A DNA stretch of 64,000 nt from Roseomonas sp. AR75 (GTDB taxonomy: Bacteria; Pseudomonadota; Alphaproteobacteria; Acetobacterales; Acetobacteraceae): positions 558,001 to 622,000 of the forward strand of contig NZ_STGB01000006.1 of the NCBI RefSeq assembly GCF_005222815.1, in the 5' to 3' direction. The position numbers were made by a program, and so were the translations under genes. The notes beneath the pieces are model-generated. The model saw nothing but the letters and a program-made list of their open reading frames with translations. It was not told where the DNA came from and made no database searches. This document shows, in pieces, positions 18,462-26,875 of this stretch (the stretch's first letter is position 1; every line of letters starts with the position of its first letter).

Positions 18462-18645
18462 CGGGGAGGGCTCTGCCCTCCCCGCACCCCTCCCGCCAAG
18501 GGGCAGTGGCCCCTTGGAACCCATGAGCGTTAGCGCCGGGAAGGGAGGGGGCCGAAGTGCCCCCTCCCTTCCCGGCGTTGAACTGATCAAGGTCCAGGAG
18601 GCCACGCCTCCTGGCGGGGGGTGCAGGGGGGCGGAGCCCCCCTGC
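18462..18645. repeat. Array of five successive perfect stem-loops
   Basis: Five non-overlapping perfect inverted repeats fill the gap between ppdK and the GT2 gene: 18462-18484 (10-bp stem, 3-nt loop), 18496-18517 (9-bp, 4-nt), 18534-18577 (19-bp, 6-nt), 18594-18614 (9-bp, 3-nt) and 18623-18645 (10-bp, 3-nt). The stem sequences differ from one another, though G-rich runs are shared. They may terminate ppdK transcription, form a structured leader for GT2, or be a mosaic of mobile palindromic repeats. None has a following T-tract. Confidence 0.85.
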
Positions 18646-18656
18646 GGCCGCGCGGC

Positions 18657-21326
18657 TCACGCCGTCCTGTCGCCGCCGCCGGCGAGGGCCGCCTGGGCTG
18701 CCGCGAGGCGTGCGATGGGGACGCGGTAGGGCGAGCAGGAGACGTAGTCGAGGCCGGTCTTGCCGCAGAAGTGGATGCTGGCCGGGTCGCCGCCATGTTC
18801 GCCGCAGATGCCGAGCTTGAGGTCGGCCTTGACCTTGCGGCCCTTCTCCGCGGCGATCTCCACCAACGCGCCCACGCCGTCCACGTCGATGGAGACGAAG
18901 GGGTCCTTCGGCAGGATGTTCTTCTCGACATAGACCGGCAGGAACTTGCCGGCGTCGTCGCGCGACAGGCCGAACACCGTCTGCGTCAGGTCGTTGGTGC
19001 CGAAGCTGAAGAAATCCGCGCTTTCGGCGATCGCATCCGCGGTCAGCGCCGCGCGCGGCAGCTCGATCATCGTGCCGACGAGGTACTCCACGTGGTAGCC
19101 GGATTCGGCGAAGACCTCCTGCGCCACCCTGTCCACCAGCGCGCGCAGGATCTCGAGCTCGCGCTTCGTCATCACGAGCGGGATCATGATCTCCGGCACC
19201 GGCGCCTTGTGCGTCTCCTTGCCGATGGCGACCGCGGCCTCGAAGATCGCGCGGGCCTGCATCTCGTAGATCTCGGGGAAGGTGATGCCGAGGCGGCAGC
19301 CGCGATGGCCGAGCATCGGGTTGGCTTCCGAAAGCTCCGAGACGCGCCGGCGCATCGCCGCGACATCGGCGCCGAGGTCGGCGGCGACCTCCTCGATCTC
19401 CTCCTCCTTGTGCGGCAGGAACTCGTGCAGCGGCGGGTCGAGCAGGCGGATCGTCACCGGCAGGCCCGCCATGATGCGGAACAGGTCGATGAAGTCCTGG
19501 CGCTGGAAGGGCAGCAGGCGCGCCAGCGCGGCGCGGCGGCCGCCTTCCGTCTCCGCCATGATCATCTGCCGCACGGCGCCGATGCGCTCGGGATCGAAGA
19601 ACATGTGCTCGGTGCGGCAGAGCCCGATGCCCTCCGCGCCGAATTTCCTCGCAGTCTCGGCATCGAGCGGCGTTTCCGCGTTGGTGCGCACCTTCAGCTT
19701 GCGGACGGAATCCGCCCACTCCATCAGCGTCGCGAAATCGCCCGAGAGCTTCGGCTCGATCATCGCGACGGAGCCGACGAAGACCTCTCCGGTCGCGCCG
19801 TCCAGCGTGATGGTCTCGCCGGCATTCACCCGCTTGCCGCCGGCGCTCAGCACCTGTTGCGCATAATCCACGGTGATGCTGCCCGCGCCGGCCACGCAGG
19901 GCCGCCCCATGCCGCGCGCGACGACGGCGGCGTGGCTGGTCATGCCGCCGCGCGTCGTCAGGATGCCCTTCGCGGCGTGCATGCCGTGGATGTCCTCAGG
20001 GCTCGTCTCGATACGCACGAGGATGACGGCCTCGCCCTTTGCCGCGCGCGTCTCCGCCTCGTCGGCCGAGAACACCACCACGCCGCAGGCCGCGCCCGGC
20101 GAGGCCGGCAGGCCCTTCGCCAGCGGCTTGCGCGGCGCCTTCGGGTCCAGCGTGGGATGCAGGAGCTGGTCCAGCGCCTTCGGGTCGACGCGCTTCACCG
20201 CCTCCGTGCGGTCGATCAGCCCCTCGCGTGCCATGTCCACGGCGATCTTCAGCGAGGCCGCGGCGGTGCGCTTCCCGTTGCGCGTCTGCAACATGTACAG
20301 CTTGTTCTGCTGCACCGTGAACTCGATGTCCTGCATGTCGCGGTAGTGCTTCTCGAGCGTCGCGCGAACCTGCACCAGCTCGGCATAGGCGTTCGGCATG
20401 GCCTCTTCCATGCTGCGCTCGCCGGGCTTCGAGCGTTCCTTCGCCATGGGCTGCGGCGTGCGGATGCCGGCGACCACGTCCTCGCCCTGCGCGTTGATCA
20501 GGTACTCGCCGTAGAACACGTTCTCGCCCGTGCTGGGATCGCGCGTGAAGCACACGCCGGTGGCGCAGTCATTGCCCATGTTGCCGAACACCATGGCCTG
20601 GACGTTGACGGCGGTGCCCCAGTCCGCGGGGATGTCGTGCAGGCGGCGATAGGTGTTGGCGCGCGGGTTCATCCAGCTTCCGAACACCGCGCCGATCGCG
20701 CCCCAGAGCTGCTGGTGCGGGTCCTGCGGGAAGGGCTTGCCGGTGACTTCCTCCACCATGTCCTTGTAGCCGGCGACGACGCGGTGCCAGTCCGTCGCGC
20801 CGAGCTCGGTGTCCTCGGAGACGCCCTTGTCGAGCTTCACATGCTCGATGATTTCCTCGAAGCGGTGATGGTCCACGCCGAGCACGACGGAGCCGTACAT
20901 CTGGATGAAGCGGCGATAGCTGTCCCAGGCGAAGCGCGCGTCGCCCGACGCGGCCGCGAGGCCGTCCACGGTCGCGTCGTTCAGGCCGAGGTTCAGCACC
21001 GTGTCCATCATGCCGGGCATCGAGACGCGCGCGCCGGAGCGGACGGAGACGAGCAGCGGTTTGTGGTGGTCGCCGAACTTCGCGCCGACGGCGCCTTCCA
21101 CGCGCGCCAGCGCGCGCTCCACCTGGTCCTTCAGGTCGCCGGGATAGCTGTTCTGGTGGGCGTAGTAGTAGGTGCAGACCTCGGTGGTGACGGTGAAGCC
21201 GGGCGGCACGGGAAGGCCGATGCTCGCCATCTCCGCCAGGTTGGCACCCTTGCCGCCGAGCAGGTTGCGCATGTCCGCGCGGCCTTCGTTGTGGCCGGCC
21301 CCGAAGCTGTACACCCACTGGGTCAT
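18657..21326 (-). CDS. ppdK: Pyruvate, phosphate dikinase
   Basis: An 889-residue PPDK that interconverts pyruvate, ATP and phosphate with PEP, AMP and PPi. Domains in order: N-terminal ATP-grasp (LLGGKGANLAEMASIGLPVP, SVRSGARVSMPGMMDT), the swivelling phosphohistidine domain (GGMTSHAAVVARGMGRPC, catalytic His in TSHA) and the C-terminal PEP/pyruvate TIM barrel (GICGEHGGDP, and CSPYRVPIARLAA at the end). ATG 21326 has AGGAG upstream at good spacing; a longer open frame upstream runs through repeats and is ignored. It allows gluconeogenic PEP formation from C3 compounds. It lies 178 bp downstream of glyS on the same strand. Confidence 0.97.
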   Translation of the reverse strand: MTQWVYSFGAGHNEGRADMRNLLGGKGANLAEMASIGLPVPPGFTVTTEVCTYYYAHQNSYPGDLKDQVERALARVEGAVGAKFGDHHKPLLVSVRSGARVSMPGMMDTVLNLGLNDATVDGLAAASGDARFAWDSYRRFIQMYGSVVLGVDHHRFEEIIEHVKLDKGVSEDTELGATDWHRVVAGYKDMVEEVTGKPFPQDPHQQLWGAIGAVFGSWMNPRANTYRRLHDIPADWGTAVNVQAMVFGNMGNDCATGVCFTRDPSTGENVFYGEYLINAQGEDVVAGIRTPQPMAKERSKPGERSMEEAMPNAYAELVQVRATLEKHYRDMQDIEFTVQQNKLYMLQTRNGKRTAAASLKIAVDMAREGLIDRTEAVKRVDPKALDQLLHPTLDPKAPRKPLAKGLPASPGAACGVVVFSADEAETRAAKGEAVILVRIETSPEDIHGMHAAKGILTTRGGMTSHAAVVARGMGRPCVAGAGSITVDYAQQVLSAGGKRVNAGETITLDGATGEVFVGSVAMIEPKLSGDFATLMEWADSVRKLKVRTNAETPLDAETARKFGAEGIGLCRTEHMFFDPERIGAVRQMIMAETEGGRRAALARLLPFQRQDFIDLFRIMAGLPVTIRLLDPPLHEFLPHKEEEIEEVAADLGADVAAMRRRVSELSEANPMLGHRGCRLGITFPEIYEMQARAIFEAAVAIGKETHKAPVPEIMIPLVMTKRELEILRALVDRVAQEVFAESGYHVEYLVGTMIELPRAALTADAIAESADFFSFGTNDLTQTVFGLSRDDAGKFLPVYVEKNILPKDPFVSIDVDGVGALVEIAAEKGRKVKADLKLGICGEHGGDPASIHFCGKTGLDYVSCSPYRVPIARLAAAQAALAGGGDRTA

Positions 21327-21395
21327 CAAGCTGTCTCCTGCCCTGGGGGACGTTCGAGGGCCTCGGCCGGCGGCACCGGCGAAACCCCCACCCCG

Positions 21396-21466
21396 CCCCT
21401 CCCCCGCAAGCGGGAGAGGGAGAATGGATTGCGCGACTGGTCCCTCTCCCGCGCAGCGGGGGAGGG
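21396..21466. repeat. Two GC-rich hairpins, repeat family copies 2 and 3
   Basis: Between glyS and ppdK lie two imperfect stem-loops. The first, 21397-21420, pairs 11 positions with one mismatch around an AA loop. The second, 21442-21466, pairs 11 positions with one G-U around GCA. Both share the arm CCCTC(T/C)CCCGC with the element at 3323-3349. They are candidates for a terminator/REP-like family in this genome. Confidence 0.75.
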
Positions 21467-21504
21467 TCGGGGCGACGAACGGGCGGCTTGCGCTCCGCCG
21501 GCCA

Positions 21505-23655
21505 TCACCCCTCGATCTTCGAGAAGTCGGCCACGGCGTCCATGGCGGTCCGCAGCCGGTTGAGCAAGCGCAAACGGTTCTGCCGGAGTTCCTTTTCGGG
21601 CGCATTGACCGTCACGCGATCGAAGAAGGCGTCCAGCGGCCCGCGCAGAGCGGCGAGTGCGGCCATGGCTTCCGGGTATTTTTCGTCGTTCAGCGCGCCC
21701 TTTGCGGCGGGTTCCGCGGCATCGAGGGCGGCGGCGAGGGCCTGCTCCTCGGGCAGCGCGAGCAGGGCGGCGTCCACCGCGCCGGCATGCGGCCCGTCCT
21801 TCTTCTCCTCGATGCGCAGGATGTTGGCTGCGCGCTTGTAGGCGGCGAGGAGGTTTTTTCCCGTGTCGGATTCCACCAGCGCCTTCAGCGCATCGGCGCG
21901 GGCGAGCAGGCGCAGCAGGTCATCCTCGCCGGCGGTAAAGGCGGCGGCGACCACGTCGTGCCGCGCGCCTTCGGCGCGGAGCTGGACGCGCAGGCGTTCG
22001 GCGAGGAAATCCACCAGGCCGGCCGCGAAGGCGGCGACCATCGGCGGATGCGCGCTGCCGGCGGGCGGCTTCCAGCCGGCGTTCAGCTTTTCCTGCGCGA
22101 CGGCCATGCCGAATTCCGGCGCCGGTGAGACGCCAACCGCCTGCGGGAAGCCGAAGAAGGATTCGGCGAAGGCGTCGGCCAGGCGCAGCCGCAGTCCGTT
22201 CTCACGGACGATGCGGATAATGCCGAGTGCGGCGCGGCGCAGCGCGAAGGGATCGCCGCTGCCGGTCGGCCGCTCATCGGCGGCGAAGAAGCCGGCGAGG
22301 GTGTCGAGCTTGTCGGCCAACGCAACGGCGACAGCAGTCGGTTCGGAGGGAACCGCGTCGCCCGGTCCGAGCGGACGATACTGCGTGCCGATCGCGTCGG
22401 CGACGAGCGCGTCCTCGCCCCGGGCGCGCGCGTAGTAGCGCCCCATCACGCCCTGCAACTCCGGGAATTCTCCCACCATGCCGGAGGCGAGGTCGGCCTT
22501 GGCGAGTTGCGCCGCGCGCGCCGCAAGGTTCGCATCGGCCCCGATATGGGGCGCGAGCCAGCGCGCCAGACGCTCCAGCCGCGCCACACGCTGGCCCTGC
22601 GTGCCGAGCTTCGCGTGGAACACCACCTCGTCGAGCTTGGGGAGGAAATCCTCGAGCTTCTGCTTGCGGTCCTGGTCCCAGAAGAAGCGCGCATCCGAAA
22701 GCCGTGCGCGCAGCACGCGCTCATTGCCCGCGACCAGCGCGGCGCCGCCGTCGCTGGCGGCGATGTTGGCGACCACGCCGAAGAAGGGCGCCGCGGACCC
22801 GTCCGGCCTGACGACGGAAAAATAGCGCTGGTTGACGCGCATGGTGGCGCGCATCAGTTCCGGCGGCAAATCCATGAAGGCGTCGTCGATGCGGCCGAGC
22901 AGCGGCACCGGCCACTCCACCAGCCCCGCTACTTCCTCCAGCAGCCCGCGATCCGGCACCATTTGCACGCCGTGCGATGCGGCGAGCGTGTTCAGCCGTT
23001 CCTCGATGATCGCCATGCGCTCGCCGGCGTCGATGATGACGCGGCGATGCCGCAGCTCCGCCTCGTAGCTGGCGAAGGAGAAGACGGCGACCTCTCCGGG
23101 TGCCATCACGCGATGGCCTTCGGTCAGGTTGCCACTACGCAGCCCATGCGCGTCGTCATCGCCCTGCTTCAGGTCGAAGGGCACGACCTCGCCGTCGAGC
23201 AGGCAGAGGATGCGCTGCAGCGGCCGCACCCAGGTGAAGCTGCCGCCCGAGCCCCAGCGCATGGATTTCGGCCAGGCGAAGCCGCGGATCAGCTTCGGCA
23301 TCTCGCGCGCGATCAGGTCGCGGGCTGCCAGCGTCTCGCCGGGCTTGTCCAGCACCCAGAAGCCGTTGCGCTCCACGAGCGCCGACTTCTCCGCGCCGTG
23401 CTTCTTCAGGAAGCCGGCGAGCGCCGCGTCCGGCGCGCCGATGCGCGGGCCGCGTTCCTCCTTGCCCTCCGTCGTGACCTGCGCGCGCAGCATGGCGGCC
23501 AGCGCGATGCGCCGCGGGCCGTGGAAGGCGCGCGGCGCGCCTTCCATCACCGGCGCCAGAGCGGCGGCCACGGCGCGTGCAAGGTCGTCGGCGCCGCGCG
23601 CCTGCATGCGCGCGGGAATTTCCTCGCTGAACAGTTCGAGCAGAAGTTCGGGCAT
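21505..23655 (-). CDS. glyS: Glycyl-tRNA synthetase beta subunit
   Basis: The 716-residue beta subunit of the bacterial alpha2beta2 glycyl-tRNA synthetase, which binds tRNA(Gly). The N-terminus MPELLLELFSEEIPARMQ is the family signature, and an HD-like and anticodon-binding region follows. Normally glyQ and glyS are adjacent or fused; here a VapBC pair separates them. The ATG lies only 3 bp after the vapC stop, so glyS translation probably depends on readthrough coupling from the toxin message or on a shared transcript. Confidence 0.96.
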   Translation of the reverse strand: MPELLLELFSEEIPARMQARGADDLARAVAAALAPVMEGAPRAFHGPRRIALAAMLRAQVTTEGKEERGPRIGAPDAALAGFLKKHGAEKSALVERNGFWVLDKPGETLAARDLIAREMPKLIRGFAWPKSMRWGSGGSFTWVRPLQRILCLLDGEVVPFDLKQGDDDAHGLRSGNLTEGHRVMAPGEVAVFSFASYEAELRHRRVIIDAGERMAIIEERLNTLAASHGVQMVPDRGLLEEVAGLVEWPVPLLGRIDDAFMDLPPELMRATMRVNQRYFSVVRPDGSAAPFFGVVANIAASDGGAALVAGNERVLRARLSDARFFWDQDRKQKLEDFLPKLDEVVFHAKLGTQGQRVARLERLARWLAPHIGADANLAARAAQLAKADLASGMVGEFPELQGVMGRYYARARGEDALVADAIGTQYRPLGPGDAVPSEPTAVAVALADKLDTLAGFFAADERPTGSGDPFALRRAALGIIRIVRENGLRLRLADAFAESFFGFPQAVGVSPAPEFGMAVAQEKLNAGWKPPAGSAHPPMVAAFAAGLVDFLAERLRVQLRAEGARHDVVAAAFTAGEDDLLRLLARADALKALVESDTGKNLLAAYKRAANILRIEEKKDGPHAGAVDAALLALPEEQALAAALDAAEPAAKGALNDEKYPEAMAALAALRGPLDAFFDRVTVNAPEKELRQNRLRLLNRLRTAMDAVADFSKIEG

Positions 23656-23658
23656 GCG

Positions 23659-24048
23659 CTACAGCGCCCTTTTCACATCGGTCTGGGCGAAGTCGTCGCC
23701 CTTGAACAGCAGCGGCTCGTTCCGCTCGATCGCGAGCGCATAGGCGAAGCAGTCGCCCAGGTTGAGCCCGGCCTTGTGCCGCCCCTTGCCGAAGCGGCGC
23801 CAGCCTTCCTGCGCGACGCGCGCGGTTTCGCCGGTGATCGGGCAGATCTCGGCGCCGACGCCGGCGACCCAGCGCTCGATCGGCATCGGCGCGCCTGTGG
23901 CCCGGCGGCCCTCGATGACGGTCGTCGCCTCGACCAGGGTCACGGCCGAGACGCGGATCGCCTGCGCGGCCGCGATCGCCTCGCTGTAGAGTTCGGCGTC
24001 AGCCTCGCGGAACAGGATCGCGCAGATGGCCGAGGTATCCACGATCAC
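23659..24048 (-). CDS. vapC: VapC family PIN-domain ribonuclease toxin (module 1)
   Basis: A 129-residue PIN-domain protein. The acidic active-site residues are in place: D4 (IVDTSA), E40 (TLVEA), D99 (NLGDCFAYALA) and D118/D119 (KGDDF). The NLGDCFAYALA/KGDDFAQTD ending is typical of VapC toxins, Mg-dependent RNases that cut tRNA or rRNA. The start is GTG 24048, overlapping the antitoxin stop as GTGA. Its stop is 3 bp from the glyS start. All catalytic residues are intact, so it is likely active when released from VapB. Confidence 0.92.
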   Translation of the reverse strand: MIVDTSAICAILFREADAELYSEAIAAAQAIRVSAVTLVEATTVIEGRRATGAPMPIERWVAGVGAEICPITGETARVAQEGWRRFGKGRHKAGLNLGDCFAYALAIERNEPLLFKGDDFAQTDVKRAL

Positions 24049-24326
24049 TTCGGCGTCCCGTTCTCGTCGTAGAGATCGGAATGGTCGCTGGTGCGCAGAT
24101 GCGGCGGCGTCGCGGCAGTCACTTCGGCGGCGAGTTCCTCCATGAACTTCAGCCGCTTTTCGTAATCGGGGTGCCGGCCAGGCGCCGCGCCCTTCTCCTT
24201 CTCGACCCGCGCCAGTCGCTCCTCCAGCGCCGAGACCACGGCCTGGGTCTTGCTCTCGCCGGTCAGGGCGACGAGGCGGCTGACGAGTTCGTCCGCGCGG
24301 TCGCTCTTGATGTTCAACTGACCCAT
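24045..24326 (-). CDS. vapB: VapB family antitoxin (module 1)
   Basis: A 93-residue antitoxin of the Rv0623-like VapB type. The N-terminal MGQLNIKSDRADELVSRL is a ribbon-helix-helix-like DNA-binding region, followed by GESKTQAVVSALEERL. The charged C-terminal half (to DENGTPK) would wrap the toxin. ATG 24326 has a GAGGG four to five bases upstream. The gene lies 58 bp after the glyQ stop, and that gap contains a duplicated 10-mer suggestive of an operator. Confidence 0.88.
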   Translation of the reverse strand: MGQLNIKSDRADELVSRLVALTGESKTQAVVSALEERLARVEKEKGAAPGRHPDYEKRLKFMEELAAEVTAATPPHLRTSDHSDLYDENGTPK

Positions 24327-24335
24327 CGCGCCCTC

Positions 24336-24366
24336 ATGGTAGAAAGCGCAGGGGATATGGTAGAAA
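24336..24366. promoter_or_regulatory. Candidate VapB1 operator: direct repeat of a 10-mer
   Basis: ATGGTAGAAA occurs at 24336-24345 and again at 24357-24366, spaced 21 bp start to start (two helical turns). It lies immediately upstream of vapB on the minus strand, where it reads TTTCTACCAT twice. Ribbon-helix-helix antitoxins commonly bind such repeats to repress their own operon. This block is also more AT-rich than its surroundings. Confidence 0.5.
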
Positions 24367-24384
24367 CAGGGAGGGCCGGCAACC

Positions 24385-25251
24385 TCACGCGGCTTTCTCC
24401 CCCGCCAGCCAGGCCTCGCAGCAGCGCTTCGCCAGGGTCCGCACGCGCCCGATAAAGGCCTGCCGCTCCGCCACGCTGATCGCGCCGCGCGCATCCAGCA
24501 AATTGAAGCGGTGCGATGCCTTGATGCACTGGTCATAGGCCGGCAGCGCCAGGCCGCGATCCACGAGCGCGGTGCATTCCTTCTCGGCGTCGGCGAAGTG
24601 CTGGAACAGCATCGCGGTGTCGGCGGCCTCGAAATTGTGGTGCGAGTATTCCACCTCGGCGCGCTTGAACACCTCGCCATAGGTCACGCCGCGGCCGTTG
24701 AAATCCAGGTCGTAGACGTTCTCGACGCCCTGGATGTACATCGCAAGGCGTTCCAGGCCATAGGTCAGCTCGCAGCTCGGCACCTCGCAGGGGATGCCGC
24801 CGACCTGCTGGAAATAGGTGAACTGCGTCACCTCCATCCCGTCGCACCACACTTCCCAGCCGAGGCCCCAGGCGCCGAGCGTCGGGCTTTCCCAGTCATC
24901 CTCGACGAAGCGGATGTCGTGCAACATCGGGTCGATGCCGAGCGCCCGGTAGCTCTCGATCAGCAGGCGCTGCGGGTCGGGCGGGGACGGCTTCAGGATG
25001 ACCTGGTACTGGTAGTAGTGCTGCAGCCGGTTCGGGTTCTCGCCATAGCGGCCATCGGCGGGGCGGCGACTGGGCTGCACATAGGCCGCCTGCCAGGGCT
25101 TCGGCCCCAGCGCGCGCAGCGTGGTCGCCGGGTGGAAGGTGCCGGCGCCGACTTCCATGTCGTAGGGCTGCAGGATCAGGCAACCCTGCTCGCCCCAGAA
25201 GCGGTGGAGGCGCAGGATGATATCCTGGAAGGAGGGGGGCTTTTCGGGCAT
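24385..25251 (-). CDS. glyQ: Glycyl-tRNA synthetase alpha subunit
   Basis: The 288-residue alpha subunit carries the class II catalytic site for glycine activation. It begins FQDIILRLHRFWGEQGCLILQPYDMEVGAGT, and later shows YVQPSRRPADGRYGENPNR and WEVWCDGMEVTQFTYFQQ, all characteristic of GlyQ. ATG 25251 gives the family-typical length; longer in-frame starts add unrelated residues. It is divergent from the SnoaL-like gene across 57 bp, so the glyQ-vapBC-glyS promoter must be there. Confidence 0.96.
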   Translation of the reverse strand: MPEKPPSFQDIILRLHRFWGEQGCLILQPYDMEVGAGTFHPATTLRALGPKPWQAAYVQPSRRPADGRYGENPNRLQHYYQYQVILKPSPPDPQRLLIESYRALGIDPMLHDIRFVEDDWESPTLGAWGLGWEVWCDGMEVTQFTYFQQVGGIPCEVPSCELTYGLERLAMYIQGVENVYDLDFNGRGVTYGEVFKRAEVEYSHHNFEAADTAMLFQHFADAEKECTALVDRGLALPAYDQCIKASHRFNLLDARGAISVAERQAFIGRVRTLAKRCCEAWLAGEKAA

Positions 25252-25308
25252 CTCGGGGCGCGGAATAGACCAGCCGAGGCCTTGGGCCAACTGCGCGGGG
25301 AGCATCCG

Positions 25309-25731
25309 ATGACCGAAACGACACCGCGCGCCGCCGCCGAGGCGCTGGTCGGCGGCTATTACGCCGCCTTCAATGCCGGGGATCGCGCGGCGATGTGCGC
25401 CCTTCTGGCCGAGGATGTGGCGCATGACGTCAACCAGGGCGGGCGCCGCACCGGCCTTGCCGCCTTCCGCGCCTTCATGGCCCAGATGGACGCGGCGTAC
25501 GAGGAACGACTGGAGGACATCGTGGTCATGGCGGATGCCACAGGCACCCGCGCCGCGGCGGAGTTCGTGGTCGTCGGCAAGTATCTACGCAGCGAGCCCG
25601 GCCTGCCGGAGGCTCGCGGCCAGGCCTATCGCCTGCCGGCCGGCGCCTTCCTGGCCATCGCGGAGGGGAAGATCACGCGCGTGACGACCTACTACAATCT
25701 GCAGGATTGGATTGCGCAGGTCTCGGCGTGA
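25309..25731 (+). CDS. SnoaL-like / ketosteroid isomerase-like protein
   Basis: A 140-residue protein with the NTF2-like fold signature: GGYYAAFNAGDRAAMCALLAED at the N-terminus, followed by V-A-H-D and ending with GKITRVTTYYNLQDWI. Proteins of this type are small-molecule isomerases, hydrolases or binding domains; the substrate is unknown. The stop overlaps the GTG of the M20 peptidase gene, so the two are coupled and may act on the same compound. Confidence 0.85.
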   Translation: MTETTPRAAAEALVGGYYAAFNAGDRAAMCALLAEDVAHDVNQGGRRTGLAAFRAFMAQMDAAYEERLEDIVVMADATGTRAAAEFVVVGKYLRSEPGLPEARGQAYRLPAGAFLAIAEGKITRVTTYYNLQDWIAQVSA

Positions 25732-26861
25732 CGGCGCCGACCGCCGAAGCGCTGCTGGCGGCCGTTCGCGCCTGGGTCGAGATCGAAAGTCCCACCAACG
25801 ACGCCGCGGGCGTCAACCGCGTGGCGGACCATGCGGAGGGGCTGCTGCGAGGCATGAGTGCGACCATCGAGCGCACGCCCGGTCGCGACGGCTTCGGCGA
25901 CATCCTGGTCGGGCGCGTGCCGGGTGACGAGCCCGGGCCGGGCCTGCTGCTGCTCGGCCACATGGACACCGTCCATCAGCGCGGCAGCTTCGGCTTCCGG
26001 GTGGAGGGCGAGCGCGCCCATGGCCCGGGCATCTACGACATGAAGGGCGGCAACGCGATGGCGCTGGAGGCGCTGCGCCACCTGCATGCGCAAGGCCGCC
26101 GCCCACGCCTGCCGGTGAGCGTCATGATGATCCCGGACGAGGAGGTGGGCAGCCCGACCTCCCGCGCCGCCATCGAGGCGGAAGCCCGGCGGCACCGCGC
26201 GGCGCTGGTGGTCGAGCCTTCAGGCGAGGGAGGGAAGTTCACGGTCGCCCGGCACGGAATCGCGCGCTGGCATCTGCGCACGCTCGGTCGCCCGGCCCAT
26301 GCCGGCGCCTATCACGCGGAAGGCCGCAGCGCCGTGCGGGAGATGGCGCATCACATCCTGGCGCTTGAGGCGCTGACCGACCATGCGCGGAATTTCTGCG
26401 TGAATATCGGCCTGGTGCAGGGCGGCACGCATGAGAACATGGTCCCGGCCGAATGCCGCGCCATCTGCTACGCGCTGGTGCCGACGGCGACCGAGGCGGC
26501 GGAACTGCGCGCGGCAGTCCATGCCGTGTCCCGGCACGATCCCGACATCCGCACCGAGGTGACGGAAGGGTTGGGCCGCCCTCCCTACGGGAAGACGCCG
26601 GCGATCCGGGCGCTCTACGACCACGCCGCCGCGTTGGCGGCGGAGACCGGCCTGCCCTCGGCGGGGGAGCGCGTCGCGGGCGGGGGCAGCGACGGCAACT
26701 TCACCGGCGCGCTCGGCGTGCCGACGCTGGACGGGCTCGGCGCCATCGGCGGCGGCCCGCATACCCGCGAGGAATACATCGAGCTCGCCTGCCTGGTGCC
26801 GCGCACCCGGATGCTGGCAAGGCTGTTCGAGACGCTGGGTCCCGGCGTGGCCGGGCTGTGA
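25728..26861 (+). CDS. M20 family metallopeptidase (carboxypeptidase G2-like)
   Basis: A 377-residue zinc peptidase of the ArgE/DapE/CPG2/ACY1 clan. Metal and catalytic residues are visible: H78 and D80 in LLGHMDTV, D104 in GIYDMKGG, E138/E139 in PDEEVGSPTSR, and the late histidine in GGGPHTREEY. The bipartite dimerisation lobe lies between about 185 and 290. These residues and the GHMDTV form resemble glutamate carboxypeptidases. The GTG start at 25728 overlaps the SnoaL-like stop (GTGA). The cupin follows at once. Confidence 0.9.
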   Translation: MTAPTAEALLAAVRAWVEIESPTNDAAGVNRVADHAEGLLRGMSATIERTPGRDGFGDILVGRVPGDEPGPGLLLLGHMDTVHQRGSFGFRVEGERAHGPGIYDMKGGNAMALEALRHLHAQGRRPRLPVSVMMIPDEEVGSPTSRAAIEAEARRHRAALVVEPSGEGGKFTVARHGIARWHLRTLGRPAHAGAYHAEGRSAVREMAHHILALEALTDHARNFCVNIGLVQGGTHENMVPAECRAICYALVPTATEAAELRAAVHAVSRHDPDIRTEVTEGLGRPPYGKTPAIRALYDHAAALAAETGLPSAGERVAGGGSDGNFTGALGVPTLDGLGAIGGGPHTREEYIELACLVPRTRMLARLFETLGPGVAGL

Positions 26862-26875
26862 TGGAGGAGACCCCG

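Noticed and set aside
18621..21563. A 980-codon open frame on the plus strand across ppdK
   Set aside because: Antisense to ppdK, which carries all expected motifs; the product is low-complexity with no domain and no start signal.
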